DNA of 64,000 nucleotides from Nocardioides sp. SR21 (GCF_022761125.1 NZ_JAKWJR010000006.1:186001-250000), one strand, 5' to 3'. Shown: positions 27,154 to 36,427, numbered from the stretch's first letter. The notes: generated by a model from the sequence alone, not told the origin. Numbers and translations are program-made.

Positions 27154-28794
27154 ATGAATGACGGCCCCCTGATCGTCCAGTCCGACAAGACGCTCCTGCT
27201 CGAGATCGACCACGAGCGCGCCGTGGAGTGCCGCAAGGCCATCGCGCCGTTCGCCGAGCTCGAGCGTTCACCCGAGCACGTGCACACCTACCGGCTGACG
27301 CCGCTCGGGCTCTGGAACGCGCGCGCCGCCGGCCACGACGCCGAGCAGGTCGTCGACACGCTGCTGGAGTTCAGCCGGTACGCCGTACCGCACGCGCTGC
27401 TCGTCGACGTCGCCGAGACGATGGCGCGCTACGGGCGGCTGCGCCTCGACAAGCACCCGATCCACGGGCTGGTGCTGGCCTCGAACGACCGGCCGGTGCT
27501 CGAGGAGGTCCTGCGCGCGAAGAAGGTGCAGGGCATGCTCGGCGAGCGGATCGACGACGACTCCGTCGCCGTGCACCCCTCCGAGCGCGGCAACCTCAAG
27601 CAGGCGCTGCTCAAGCTGGGCTGGCCGGCCGAGGACTTCGCCGGGTACGTCGACGGCGAGGCGCACCCGATCTTCCTGTCCGAGGAGGAGTGGCACCTGC
27701 GGGCCTACCAGCGCGAGGCGGCCGACTCGTTCTGGCACGGCGGCTCCGGTGTCGTGGTGCTGCCGTGCGGCGCCGGCAAGACGATCGTCGGCGCGGCCGC
27801 GATGGCCGAGGCCAAGGCGACCACGCTGATCCTGGTGACCAACACCGTCTCCGCCCGGCAGTGGAAGGACGAGCTGCTGCGGCGCACGACCCTGACCGCC
27901 GACGAGATCGGTGAGTACAGCGGGTCGGTCAAGGAGGTCCGGCCGGTCACGATCGCGACGTACCAGGTGATGACGACGAAGCGGAAGGGCGCCTACTCGC
28001 ACCTCGAGCTGCTCGACGCGCGCGACTGGGGCCTGATCGTGTACGACGAGGTGCACCTGCTGCCCGCGCCGATCTTCCGGATGACCGCGAACCTCCAGGC
28101 CCGCCGCCGGCTCGGCCTGACCGCGACGCTGGTGCGCGAGGACGGGCGTGAGGGCGACGTGTTCTCGCTGATCGGGCCGAAGCGGTACGACGCTCCGTGG
28201 AAGGACATCGAGGCGCAGGGCTGGATCGCGCCCGCCGACTGCGTCGAGGTGCGGGTGACGCTCCCGTCGTCGGAGCGGCTGGCGTACGCGACCGCCGAGC
28301 CCGAGGAGCGCTACCGGCTGGCGTCGTGCACGCACCACAAGATCTCGGTCGTCGAGGCACTCGTCGCCTCCCACCCCGGGCAGCCGACGCTGGTGATCGG
28401 GCAGTACCTCGACCAGCTCGACGAGCTCGCCGCTGCGCTGGACGCGCCGGTGATCAAGGGCGAGACGCCGGTCAACGAGCGGCAGCGGCTGTTCGAGGCG
28501 TTCCGCTCCGGCGAGATCGGGCTGCTGGTGGTGTCGAAGGTCGCGAACTTCTCCATCGACCTGCCGTCCGCCGAGGTCGCAATCCAGGTGTCCGGCTCCT
28601 ACGGCTCCCGGCAGGAGGAGGCGCAGCGCCTCGGTCGCCTGCTGCGCCCCAAGACCGAGGGCAGGACCGCGCACTTCTACACGATCGTCTCCCGCGACAC
28701 CGTCGACGCCGAGTTCGCCCAGAACCGCCAGCGGTTCCTCGCCGAGCAGGGCTACGCGTACCGGATCGTCGACGCGGAGGACGTGGGGGCGTAG
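27154..28794 (+). CDS. XPB/Rad25-type DNA repair helicase
   Basis: A 546-residue SF2 helicase of the bacterial XPB group. An N-terminal damage-recognition-like domain (1-170) precedes the motor. Walker A is LPCGAGKTIV (203-212), the DEVH box is at 298-301, and the RED loop is LVREDGR (327-332). Motif VI is QEEAQRLGRLLRPK. Bacterial XPB unwinds DNA 3' to 5' and is linked to repair; the exact pathway is unclear. It follows CGNR and Helicase_C_3 on the same strand. The start is ATG 27154; its 72-bp leader has no clear signal. Confidence 0.93.
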   Translation: MNDGPLIVQSDKTLLLEIDHERAVECRKAIAPFAELERSPEHVHTYRLTPLGLWNARAAGHDAEQVVDTLLEFSRYAVPHALLVDVAETMARYGRLRLDKHPIHGLVLASNDRPVLEEVLRAKKVQGMLGERIDDDSVAVHPSERGNLKQALLKLGWPAEDFAGYVDGEAHPIFLSEEEWHLRAYQREAADSFWHGGSGVVVLPCGAGKTIVGAAAMAEAKATTLILVTNTVSARQWKDELLRRTTLTADEIGEYSGSVKEVRPVTIATYQVMTTKRKGAYSHLELLDARDWGLIVYDEVHLLPAPIFRMTANLQARRRLGLTATLVREDGREGDVFSLIGPKRYDAPWKDIEAQGWIAPADCVEVRVTLPSSERLAYATAEPEERYRLASCTHHKISVVEALVASHPGQPTLVIGQYLDQLDELAAALDAPVIKGETPVNERQRLFEAFRSGEIGLLVVSKVANFSIDLPSAEVAIQVSGSYGSRQEEAQRLGRLLRPKTEGRTAHFYTIVSRDTVDAEFAQNRQRFLAEQGYAYRIVDAEDVGA

Positions 28795-28806
28795 GGCGGT
28801 GTCGGG

Positions 28807-28862
28807 ATCCCCGGTCGACCGGGGATTCCTACGGTTGACGGCCGTTGCAACGGCCGTCAACC
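28807..28862. repeat. Two adjacent perfect palindromes after xpb
   Basis: A 20-nt palindrome (28807-28826, core CCCCGGTCGACCGGGG) is followed by a 30-nt perfect palindrome (28833-28862, centre GTTGCAAC). They lie 12 bp after the xpb stop and before the RtcB gene. They may end the xpb transcript, as there is no U-tract. The first resembles the palindrome at 32205-32232. Confidence 0.7.
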
Positions 28863-28974
28863 GCGAGAACCGGCCGACAAGCACGCCAGAATCCTGATGT
28901 GCAAGGTGTTTCGAGGTACCTAGCCTGACGCGGCCACTCTCCGACCGGGAGTGGGAAGCAGACAGGAAAGGACC

Positions 28975-30144
28975 ATGGAGAAGATCAGCGCGAAGCTCAT
29001 CAACTGGGCTTCGATCCTCGAGCAGGGCACGCGTGTCCAGGCGGTGACGACGGCGACGATGCCGTTCATCCACCCGCACGTCGCGCTGATGCCCGACGCC
29101 CACCTGGGACTGGGGGCGACCGTCGGATCGGTCATCCCCACCCTCGGCGCGATCATGCCCGCGGCGGTCGGTGTCGACATCGGCTGCGGCATGATCGCCG
29201 TCCGCACCCAGTACACCCGTGACCAGCTGCCGGCCGACCGCCGGCCGCTGCGCGAGGCCATCGAGCGGGCGATCCCGCTGTCGGCCGGCGCGCAGAACCG
29301 CAAGGTCAGCCGGGAGCACACGAGCGAGCGGCTGGAACAGCTCACCGGCGAGGCGGAGCGGACCGGGTTCGATCCGGCGACGTACGCCAAGCGTTGGGAG
29401 CTCCAGCTCGGCACGCTCGGGTCGGGCAACCACTTCATCGAGGTGACCGTCGACGAGCTCGACCGGGTCTGGCTGTTCCTGCACTCCGGGTCCCGCGGCG
29501 TGGGCAACAAGATCGCGCAGAAGCACATCCGGGTCGCGCGCGACCTGTGCGAGAAGCGGTGGATCGAGCTGCCCGACCGCGACCTGGCCTACCTGACCGA
29601 GGACACCGACGAGTTCTGGGAGTACATCGGCCAGATGCGCTGGGCGCAGTCCTACGCGCTGCTCAACCGTGAGGAGATGATGGACCGTGTCGTGCGCCAG
29701 TTCTCGGAGTGGGTGCAGGGTGACGTGGAGCGGCAGGACGAGATCAACTGTCACCACAACTACACCGAGCAGGAGACCCACTTCGGCAAGCAGGTGTGGC
29801 TTTCCCGCAAGGGCGCGATCAACGCCGAGCTCGGACGACCTGGGCTGATCCCCGGCTCCATGGGTACGGCGTCGTACGTCGTGGCGGGGAAGGGCAACCC
29901 GGTCTCGCTGAACTCGGCGCCGCACGGCGCCGGCCGGGAGTACTCCCGGTCGCGGGCCCGCCGGACCTTCACGCGCGAGCAGCTGCGTGAGGCCATGGCC
30001 GGCATCGAGTACCGCGACACCGACGCGTTCATCGACGAGATCCCGGCGGCGTACAAGAACATCGACCGGGTGATGGCCGACGCCGCCGACCTCGTCGAGG
30101 TCCGGCACACGCTGCGCCAGATCGTGAACGTCAAGGGCGACTGA
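28975..30144 (+). CDS. rtcB: RtcB-type RNA ligase
   Basis: A 389-residue RtcB protein, similar in length to short bacterial forms. RtcB joins 2',3'-cyclic phosphate or 3'-phosphate RNA ends to 5'-OH ends, using GTP and Mn2+. Metal ligands are seen in MPDAHLG, GVDIGCGM and GSGNHFIEV. The guanylated histidine is in SAPHGAGREYSRSRA. The start is ATG 28975 (MEKISAKLINWASI), with AGGAAAGGA upstream. No archease or RtcR gene is present. The 3' end overlaps the convergent TetR gene by 14 bp. Confidence 0.9.
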   Translation: MEKISAKLINWASILEQGTRVQAVTTATMPFIHPHVALMPDAHLGLGATVGSVIPTLGAIMPAAVGVDIGCGMIAVRTQYTRDQLPADRRPLREAIERAIPLSAGAQNRKVSREHTSERLEQLTGEAERTGFDPATYAKRWELQLGTLGSGNHFIEVTVDELDRVWLFLHSGSRGVGNKIAQKHIRVARDLCEKRWIELPDRDLAYLTEDTDEFWEYIGQMRWAQSYALLNREEMMDRVVRQFSEWVQGDVERQDEINCHHNYTEQETHFGKQVWLSRKGAINAELGRPGLIPGSMGTASYVVAGKGNPVSLNSAPHGAGREYSRSRARRTFTREQLREAMAGIEYRDTDAFIDEIPAAYKNIDRVMADAADLVEVRHTLRQIVNVKGD

Positions 30145-30712
30145 GCGCGTCCGCGACGATCCGCGCCATCAGGTCAGCGGCATCGTCGGTGGAGAGACCG
30201 CTCCTGCGCAGCGACTGCCAGGTCCCGAAGCCGATCGCGAGGTCGACGGTCGCCTCGACCTCGCGATCGGTGGATCCCGCGAGCAGCGCCGACCGGATGC
30301 CTCCCAGCGGAACGCCCCACCGTGCCTGGCTGATCTCGCGGACCATCGGCACGGACTCGGCATCACGCAGCACCTGGGCGACCATCTGCTGGTTCTCGTC
30401 CCAGTACGCGTAGAGGGCACGCAGGCCGGCGCGGACTCGCGCGAGCGGGTCCTCGGTGTCGGCCCATCCGTCGGGCACCGGCACCGGGTGGAGGTCCGCG
30501 TAGTGGGCCGAGCAGGCGTCGAGCAGCTCGCGCTCGTCCGGGAAGTGGCGGTAGAGGGTGTTGCGCTGCACGCCGGCCTTCTCCGCGACCGCGCTCAAGG
30601 ACGTCCGAGCGGGGCCGAGCGTGCCGTGCAGCTCGATCGCGGCCTCCACGATCCGCTGACGGGTCTCCTCCTGCTGCTCGGCGCGACGACGCTGCTCGTA
30701 CTTCCTGGCCAC
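30131..30712 (-). CDS. TetR-family repressor
   Basis: A 193-residue TetR protein. The HTH is TRQRIVEAAIELHGTLGPARTSLSAVAEKAGVQRNTLYRHFPDERELLDA; the C-terminal ligand domain is helical. The start is GTG 30712 (VARKYEQRRRAEQ), with AATAAT 6 nt upstream; an in-frame ATG at 30730 would overlap that box. It is divergent from the flavin oxidoreductase at 30812, whose promoter is covered by an 11+11 inverted repeat. It probably represses that gene and itself. Ligand unknown. Confidence 0.88.
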   Translation of the reverse strand: MARKYEQRRRAEQQEETRQRIVEAAIELHGTLGPARTSLSAVAEKAGVQRNTLYRHFPDERELLDACSAHYADLHPVPVPDGWADTEDPLARVRAGLRALYAYWDENQQMVAQVLRDAESVPMVREISQARWGVPLGGIRSALLAGSTDREVEATVDLAIGFGTWQSLRRSGLSTDDAADLMARIVADALSRP

Positions 30713-30718
30713 GGTGAA

Positions 30719-30724
30719 ATTATT
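30719..30724 (-). promoter_or_regulatory. -10 box AATAAT for tetR
   Basis: AATAAT lies 6 nt before GTG 30712, so the message is probably leaderless. Confidence 0.45.
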
Positions 30725-30744
30725 GCACACCTCTGTTCAACCAA

Positions 30745-30773
30745 TTGACAGCAGGCGGGTCACGTCCTAACTT
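30745..30773 (+). promoter_or_regulatory. Sigma-70 promoter of the flavin oxidoreductase
   Basis: TTGACA (30745-30750), a 17-bp spacer and TAACTT (30768-30773) form an almost ideal housekeeping promoter. It is followed by an AGGAGAGG ribosome site at 30801-30808. Confidence 0.75.
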
Positions 30774-30797
30774 CGTTGAACATCACTGTTCAACGAA
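30772..30797. promoter_or_regulatory. TetR operator overlapping the -10 box
   Basis: TTCGTTGAACA (30772-30782) and TGTTCAACGAA (30787-30797) form a perfect inverted repeat with a 4-bp centre, starting at the last bases of the -10 box. A further TGTTCAA half-site lies at 30734-30740, next to the -35 box and toward tetR. Repressor binding would block transcription. Confidence 0.75.
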
Positions 30798-30811
30798 TGA
30801 AGGAGAGGCAC

Positions 30812-32164
30812 ATGACCATCAACCTGCACACCGACCTGGACCCCCGCACGCTGATCCGCCCGGGCGGTCCCCGCTTCGACGACCTGCGCGGCACCTTCAA
30901 CGTGCTCGACGACCAGCGCCCGGAGGCGATCGCCGTCCCGACCGACGCAGCCGAGGTGGCGGACGTGGTCCGGTGGGCCCACCGACGCGGGCTGCGGGTG
31001 ACCGCGCAGTCCACGGGTCACAACGCGAGTCCGCTCGGCCCGCTGCGCGGCACCGTGTTGCTCAACACCTCACGGCTCACCGACGTCCGGATCGACGCGG
31101 CGGCCCGGACCGTGAGAGCCGGCGCCGGCACGCGCTGGAGAGACGTCTCGCCGCAGCTCGCCGACCTCGGGCTGGCGGCCCTGCACGGCTCCTCGCCCGA
31201 GGTCGGCATCGCCGGCTACACCCTCGGCGGAGGCATCGGCTGGCTCTCCCGCAAGCACGGCCTGCAGACGAACGCCGTCACCGCGATCGACGTCGTCACC
31301 GCCGGCGGGGAGCTCGTCCGAGCCGACCGTGACCACGAGCCCGACCTGTTCTGGGCCCTGCGCGGCGGCGGTGGCAGCTTCGGTGTCGTCACCGGCTTCG
31401 AGTTCGGGGTGCAGCAGCTCGCCGAGGTGTACGCCGGCGGCCTGTTCTTCCCCGCCGAGCGGATCGCCGCGGTGCTGCACACCTGGTCGGCGCTGCTGCC
31501 GGACTTCCCCGAGGAGATGACCACGTGGTCGTCGACGATCCACTTCCCGCCGTTCCCGGAGGTCCCGGAGCCGGTGCGCGGGAAGTCGTTCGTCATCGTG
31601 CTGGTCGCCCACCTCGGCACCGAGGCGGAGGGCCGGGCGCTGCTCGAGCCGCTGCGCCGCCTCGGACCGGCGATGGACACCGTCGCCATGCAACCGCCCT
31701 CGGCGCTGCACCGGCAGGCGATGGACCCCGAGAGCCCGCTGCCCTTCCACGCGACCACCGCACTCCTCGACGAGCTCACCCCCGACGCGATCGAGGAGAT
31801 GGCGCGGATCGCCGGTCCCGGCTCACCGCTGGGGCTGCTGGAGCTCCGGCACCTCGGCGGCGCCCTGCACCGCGCGACGCCCGGTGCCGGCGCCCGCGCG
31901 ACGCTGCCGGGCTCGATCGGCATGCTCAGCCTGGGCGTCGTCCCGGTCCCGGAGGCCGTCCCGACGGTCCGCGAGGCGCTCGACGGCGTCGCGGCGGCGG
32001 TCGCGGAGCAGAAGGTCGGTGACTACCCGAACTTCGTCATGCAGACGACCGACGCCAGCGCCTTCTTCGACCACCAGACCTGGGCTCGCCTGCGCCGGGT
32101 CAAGACGGCGTACGACGGACAGGACCTGATCCGCGGCAACCACCACGTCCCGCCGCTGCGGTGA
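30812..32164 (+). CDS. FAD-binding (PCMH/BBE-type) oxidoreductase
   Basis: A 450-residue flavoprotein of the berberine-bridge-enzyme-like family. The PCMH FAD domain includes VTAQSTGHNASPLGP, with the GH position that carries a histidyl-FAD link in the family. GIAGYTLGGGIGWLSRKHG, VVTAGGELVRAD and LFWALRGGGGSFGVVTGFEF follow. A C-terminal BBE-like end is QTWARLRRVKTAYDGQDLIRGNHHV. The bicovalent cysteine is not evident. The start is ATG 30812 with an AGGAGAGG RBS. It is controlled by the divergent TetR gene. Substrate unknown; oxidation of sugars or phenolics is typical. Confidence 0.88.
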   Translation: MTINLHTDLDPRTLIRPGGPRFDDLRGTFNVLDDQRPEAIAVPTDAAEVADVVRWAHRRGLRVTAQSTGHNASPLGPLRGTVLLNTSRLTDVRIDAAARTVRAGAGTRWRDVSPQLADLGLAALHGSSPEVGIAGYTLGGGIGWLSRKHGLQTNAVTAIDVVTAGGELVRADRDHEPDLFWALRGGGGSFGVVTGFEFGVQQLAEVYAGGLFFPAERIAAVLHTWSALLPDFPEEMTTWSSTIHFPPFPEVPEPVRGKSFVIVLVAHLGTEAEGRALLEPLRRLGPAMDTVAMQPPSALHRQAMDPESPLPFHATTALLDELTPDAIEEMARIAGPGSPLGLLELRHLGGALHRATPGAGARATLPGSIGMLSLGVVPVPEAVPTVREALDGVAAAVAEQKVGDYPNFVMQTTDASAFFDHQTWARLRRVKTAYDGQDLIRGNHHVPPLR

Positions 32165-32204
32165 CCGGGCGGCCCCGGCCGCTGCGGGTGGACGCCGCGG
32201 GTGT

Positions 32205-32232
32205 CGGAATCACCGGCCGACCGGTGATTCCG
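32205..32232. repeat. Palindrome upstream of TrpB2
   Basis: CGGAATCACCGG (32205-32216) and CCGGTGATTCCG (32221-32232) are perfect inverted arms around CCGA. The sequence resembles 28807-28826. It follows the oxidoreductase stop codon and may act as a terminator. Confidence 0.65.
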
Positions 32233-32254
32233 GCAGTGGGCCCCGAGCGGAGGG

Positions 32255-32287
32255 GGTTCCGAGGCTCGCTGCGCTCGCACCTCAACC
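32255..32287. repeat. 33-bp hairpin unit related to 16093-16224
   Basis: A single 33-bp unit with the GAGGCTCGC...GCTCGCACCTC core of the 16-kb tandem units; it differs mainly in CTCAACC versus CTCGACC. Confidence 0.6.
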
Positions 32288-32327
32288 ACCGTGCGGACCG
32301 GCACTTCCCGGGCCCACCTCGGATCGC

Positions 32328-32333
32328 TAGCGT
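32328..32333 (+). promoter_or_regulatory. -10 box TAGCGT for TrpB2
   Basis: TAGCGT lies 8 nt before ATG 32342. Confidence 0.45.
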
Positions 32334-32341
32334 GACCGAGC

Positions 32342-33694
32342 ATGAGCGACCAGGTGATGTTCACCCTCGACGAGTCCGAGCAGGTCACGCACTGGTACAA
32401 CGTCGTGGCCGACCTGCCCACGCCGCCGCCCCCGCCGCTGCACCCGGGGACCCGCGAGCCGGTGGGGCCGGACGACCTCGCGCCGCTGTTCCCGATCGAG
32501 CTGATCATGCAGGAGGTCACCGGGGAGCGGTACGTCGAGATCCCGGAGCCGGTGCGCGACGTCTACCGGCAGTACCGGCCGAGCCCGCTGATCCGCGCGC
32601 GGCGCTGGGAGCAGAAGCTCGGGACCAGCGCCCGGATCTACTACAAGTACGAGGGCGTCTCGCCGGCCGGCTCGCACAAGACCAACACGTCGGTGCCGCA
32701 GGCCTACTACAACTCGCTGCACGGCGTCACCCGGCTGACGACCGAGACCGGCGCCGGCCAGTGGGGTACGGCGCTGTCGTACGCGTGCGCGCTGTTCGGG
32801 ATCGACTGCGAGGTCTGGCAGGTCGGGGCGTCGTTCGACACCAAGCCACAGCGGCGCACGCTGATGGAGGTGTTCGGGGGCCGGGTGCACCGCTCCCCCA
32901 GCCGGCTGACCGAGGCCGGGAAGTCGTTCCCCGAGGACCACCCCGGCTCGCTCGGCATCGCGATCTCCGAGGCCGTCGAGGTGGCGGCGCAGGACGAGAA
33001 CACCAAGTACGCACTGGGCTCCGTGCTCAACCACGTGCTCCTGCACCAGACCGTGATCGGCGAGGAGGCGCTGCGCCAGCTGGCCAAGGCCGGCGAGTCC
33101 GGCGCCGACGTCGTCGTCGGCTGCGCCGGCGGCGGGTCGAACTTCGCCGGTCTCGCGTTCCCGTTCCTGCGCGAGAAGCTGGCCGGCACGCAGGACCCGC
33201 GGATCCTCGCCGTCGAGCCGAGCTCGTGCCCGAGCCTCACCCGCGGCGAGTACCGCTACGACTTCGGCGACACCGTCGGCATGACGCCGCTGCTGAAGAT
33301 GTACACGCTCGGCCACGACTTCGTGCCGTCCACGATCCACGCCGGCGGGCTGCGCTACCACGGCATGGCGCCGCTGGTCTCGCACGTGTACGACGAGGGC
33401 CTGATCGAGGCCACCGCGCTGCACCAGAGCGAGTGCTTCGAGGCGGCGCTGGAGTTCGCGCGGACCCAGGGCGTCGTCCCGGCGCCGGAGTCCTCCCACG
33501 CCCTCGCGCAGGTACGCCGGGAGGCGCTGGCCGCGGCCGAGTCCGGGGCCGAGCCGGTGATCGTCGTCGGCCTGTCGGGCCACGGGCTCCTGGAGCTCGG
33601 TGCCTACGACACGTTCCTCGGCGGCCGGCTCGAGGACGACCCGTTGTCGGACGAGGCGCTGGCCGCTGCCCTCGCCGGCGTCCCCCAGGTCTAG
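32342..33694 (+). CDS. TrpB2-like PLP enzyme
   Basis: A 450-residue beta-replacement PLP enzyme of the TrpB2 type (longer than TrpB1 and lacking the canonical TrpA contacts). The N-terminal extension [19 protein letters not shown] and [13 protein letters not shown] are TrpB2 hallmarks. The PLP lysine is in [13 protein letters not shown], and the phosphate loop is [10 protein letters not shown]. TrpB2 can make tryptophan from indole and serine, or salvage indole. No trpA, trpC or other trp gene is nearby, which fits an indole-salvage role. The start is ATG 32342 with TAGCGT upstream. Confidence 0.9.
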   Translation: MSDQVMFTLDESEQVTHWYNVVADLPTPPPPPLHPGTREPVGPDDLAPLFPIELIMQEVTGERYVEIPEPVRDVYRQYRPSPLIRARRWEQKLGTSARIYYKYEGVSPAGSHKTNTSVPQAYYNSLHGVTRLTTETGAGQWGTALSYACALFGIDCEVWQVGASFDTKPQRRTLMEVFGGRVHRSPSRLTEAGKSFPEDHPGSLGIAISEAVEVAAQDENTKYALGSVLNHVLLHQTVIGEEALRQLAKAGESGADVVVGCAGGGSNFAGLAFPFLREKLAGTQDPRILAVEPSSCPSLTRGEYRYDFGDTVGMTPLLKMYTLGHDFVPSTIHAGGLRYHGMAPLVSHVYDEGLIEATALHQSECFEAALEFARTQGVVPAPESSHALAQVRREALAAAESGAEPVIVVGLSGHGLLELGAYDTFLGGRLEDDPLSDEALAAALAGVPQV

Positions 33695-33703
33695 TCGCTG
33701 CCG

Positions 33704-36427
33704 CTAGCGCGACGGCTTCACGTACACCGTCCGCGTGTAGACCTTCCCGAGCTCGCGGAACTTCAGCGTCAGCGACTCGCGGCCCTCGGCCCTGTCGTCG
33801 CGACGGATCGGCACCTTGATGATCATCGAGCGGCCGCCCGCGCGGATCTGCTCGTAGACCATCGCGCGGTAGGACCAGAGCGTCTTGTCGGGGTTGGCGT
33901 CCGGGCCGAGGTACCGCTCCACCCACTGCTCGCCGACGTCGCCGACGGTGAGGTCGGCGCCCGGGCCGTTGACGATCTTCCCGACGACGAACAGGTCGTA
34001 GTCGATGCCGCGGGCGAGCTGGACCTTCCACTCGGCGAAGCCGCCCTCCCGGACGGTCTTGTCGACGGCCTCGACGGTCAGCCGCGGCGTCGGGTCGTCG
34101 TCCTTCACGGTGAGCGCCCCGGCGTACTGGTCGGTCATCACGTTGCGTGTCGCCCAGATCGCGACCTGGGTCTGTGCCCGCGGGTAGTCGTCACGGTTGT
34201 CGGGGCGGTACGACACCGGGATGCTGCCCGAGGTCTGTCCCGGCGCGAGGTCGAGGGTGAACCGCTGCTTCTCGCCGCGGCCCTGACCGGTGGTCATCAC
34301 CACGACGGTGGCAGGCGCGGTGATCTCGCCGACGATGTCGAACGGCACCTCAGCGGTGACCTGCTCCCCGCCGTTGCTGTCGCCCTCGTCGACCGTGACG
34401 CTGTGCAGGTCGAGGGTGGCCAGCCGGCGGTCGGGGACCGGCGCCAGCTGGGCCGGCGCGGCGGCCAGGTCGGCGACCCAGACGCGACCCTGCGGGCTGA
34501 CGGACACGAGCTCCACCTCGACGACGTGCGCGAGGTCGACACCGGCGGCGCCGGACGGGTCGGCGACGAGCGCCTGCGCCCAGTACTTCGCGGTGTCCGG
34601 GCCGGCGGCGAGGGCCGGCAGCACGTCACCGACGGCGTCGAGCACGGCGCTGTCGCCGCTCTGGTCGGTGATCCGCACGTCCAGCTCGACCGGGCCGTTC
34701 TCGGGGTCCACGATCGTGCGCAGCTCGAGGCGACCGGCGCTCAGGTCGATCGGGCGGTCGAGCAGCAGCCCGCCGGACTGGCCGGCCGCGGTCCACCGCA
34801 TCTCGAAGAACGATCGGGTCGGGGCGGCGTCCCAGGCCTCGGTCCAGTGCGGCCAGACCCAGCCGTAGTCGACGCCGCTGGCGCAGGACGCGACCCGCGT
34901 CTGCGCGACCGCGCTGCTGCACAGCCGCGTGCTCGCGCCGTCGGGCAGCGACCGGGCCGAGCTGACGCCGGGGGCGCGCACGTCGCGACCGCCGCCGATC
35001 GCGTGGCTGATCACCTGGGCGTCACCGGTCGACGCGACCCGCGCACGGGAGCCGTCGAAGAGCGGGAGGACGTCCTGGTCGCCGTCGGCGAACAGGTGCA
35101 CGGCGCCGGCGATGTAGGCCGTTCCGACCGCCTGCTGCTCCTCCGGGGTCAGCCGGTCGGCGTTGTCGGGGTGGCAGGTGCTGGTCTCCTCGCCGCCCCA
35201 GTCGTCCCAGGCCGGCGCCTGCGCGATGTCGGGGGTCCACTCGGTGTTGAAGTAGTTGTGGTTGGCGCCCATCACCAGCACCGAGCTCTTCAGCGAGGTG
35301 TCGCCCGCGACCAGGTCGCGCGCGACGTCGGTGAACTTCTGGCCCTGGAGGTCGCTGACGTCGCCGTCGCAGTAGGGCAGCAGCGTGACGGTCGGGACGT
35401 ACGCCGCGGTCTGCACGCCGAAGTTCGTGGGCGCGATCAGCACCTGGCCGGCGATCCGGTACGGCGCCGACAGCGGGATCTCGAGCGAGGCGCGGTCCAC
35501 GCCCTCACCGCCGCGGCTGTGGCCGACCAGCACGACGCGGTCCATGTCGACCTCGTGCGCGGCGGCCAGGGTGTTCCAGTGGGCGAGGTGCTCCTCGACG
35601 ATCTCGGCGCGGGCGTCGGCGCCGCCGTCGGCGAGGCGGTAGTCCTGGGCGTTGATGCCGTTCACGCGCACCGAGACGGTGGCGTAGCCCTGCGAGGCGA
35701 GCACCCGCTGGGCGTAGTCGTAGCCGAGCTGGCTCGGGATCTCGAGCTGCGGCGCCTCGCACGGCCAGGCGCCGTCGCCGCCGTTCTCGTCGTTCGGGTC
35801 GTAGCAGACGCTGTGCCGCCCGTGCAGGAACAGCACCAGCGGACGCGGGCCGGTCGCGGAGCCCGCGGCCGGCTCGACCACGTGCCCGACCATCTCGATC
35901 GGCTCGGGCATCCCCTCGATCTGCACCGGCGGGAGCGTGTAGTCGCTGGTCGACACGTCGTACGGGCCCGGCGTGGCCGGGTCGTCGGGCAGCGTGACGG
36001 TGCCGGGCAGGTCGAAGTCGCGCGTCGGGACGGCACCGGTCTTCAGCCGGTCGTCGCCGGCGGCGTCGAGCCGGTCCCCGGAGAGCAGCACGTCGAGGTC
36101 GGCCGGGTCGGGCCGGGCGGAGGCGGCGACGGTGGCCTGGACGGTGCGGCCGTCCGCCGCGATCGTCGGCGCCCCGATGGCGAGGCCCGCGGGACCGACG
36201 ATGGTCGGCCGGTCGGAGGTCAGCGGGAACCGCGTCGGCGAGGTCCACGAGACGACGTACTGCCCCGCGCCCACCTGCCGCACGTCCCAGGCGCCCCGCT
36301 CGCCGCCCTTCACCGCCGACGCCGCGGCGCCCGGCGCCGAGACGGCAGGAGTGGTGATGGCGGTGGCCGTGCCGGTCACGAGGAGTGCGGCGACGGCGAC
36401 CCAGCCGAGCGTACGACGATGTCCCAT
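33704..36427 (-). CDS. Secreted alpha/beta hydrolase with C-terminal Calx-beta-like domains
   Basis: A 907-residue exported protein. The signal peptide (RTLGWVAVAALLVTGTATAI) is followed by a beta-rich region and an alpha/beta hydrolase core: LVLFLHGRHSVCYD (oxyanion), GHSRGGEG (nucleophile serine) and the later GANHNYFNTEW histidine region. The last third has Calx-beta-like repeats (TVDEGDSNGGEQVTAEVPF, TVREGGFAEWKVQL). The start is ATG 36427 (MGHRRTLGW); a frame-matching ATG at 36457 is possible. It resembles secreted lipase/dienelactone-hydrolase-type enzymes; substrate unknown. It is divergent from serA. Confidence 0.82.
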   Translation of the reverse strand: MGHRRTLGWVAVAALLVTGTATAITTPAVSAPGAAASAVKGGERGAWDVRQVGAGQYVVSWTSPTRFPLTSDRPTIVGPAGLAIGAPTIAADGRTVQATVAASARPDPADLDVLLSGDRLDAAGDDRLKTGAVPTRDFDLPGTVTLPDDPATPGPYDVSTSDYTLPPVQIEGMPEPIEMVGHVVEPAAGSATGPRPLVLFLHGRHSVCYDPNDENGGDGAWPCEAPQLEIPSQLGYDYAQRVLASQGYATVSVRVNGINAQDYRLADGGADARAEIVEEHLAHWNTLAAAHEVDMDRVVLVGHSRGGEGVDRASLEIPLSAPYRIAGQVLIAPTNFGVQTAAYVPTVTLLPYCDGDVSDLQGQKFTDVARDLVAGDTSLKSSVLVMGANHNYFNTEWTPDIAQAPAWDDWGGEETSTCHPDNADRLTPEEQQAVGTAYIAGAVHLFADGDQDVLPLFDGSRARVASTGDAQVISHAIGGGRDVRAPGVSSARSLPDGASTRLCSSAVAQTRVASCASGVDYGWVWPHWTEAWDAAPTRSFFEMRWTAAGQSGGLLLDRPIDLSAGRLELRTIVDPENGPVELDVRITDQSGDSAVLDAVGDVLPALAAGPDTAKYWAQALVADPSGAAGVDLAHVVEVELVSVSPQGRVWVADLAAAPAQLAPVPDRRLATLDLHSVTVDEGDSNGGEQVTAEVPFDIVGEITAPATVVVMTTGQGRGEKQRFTLDLAPGQTSGSIPVSYRPDNRDDYPRAQTQVAIWATRNVMTDQYAGALTVKDDDPTPRLTVEAVDKTVREGGFAEWKVQLARGIDYDLFVVGKIVNGPGADLTVGDVGEQWVERYLGPDANPDKTLWSYRAMVYEQIRAGGRSMIIKVPIRRDDRAEGRESLTLKFRELGKVYTRTVYVKPSR

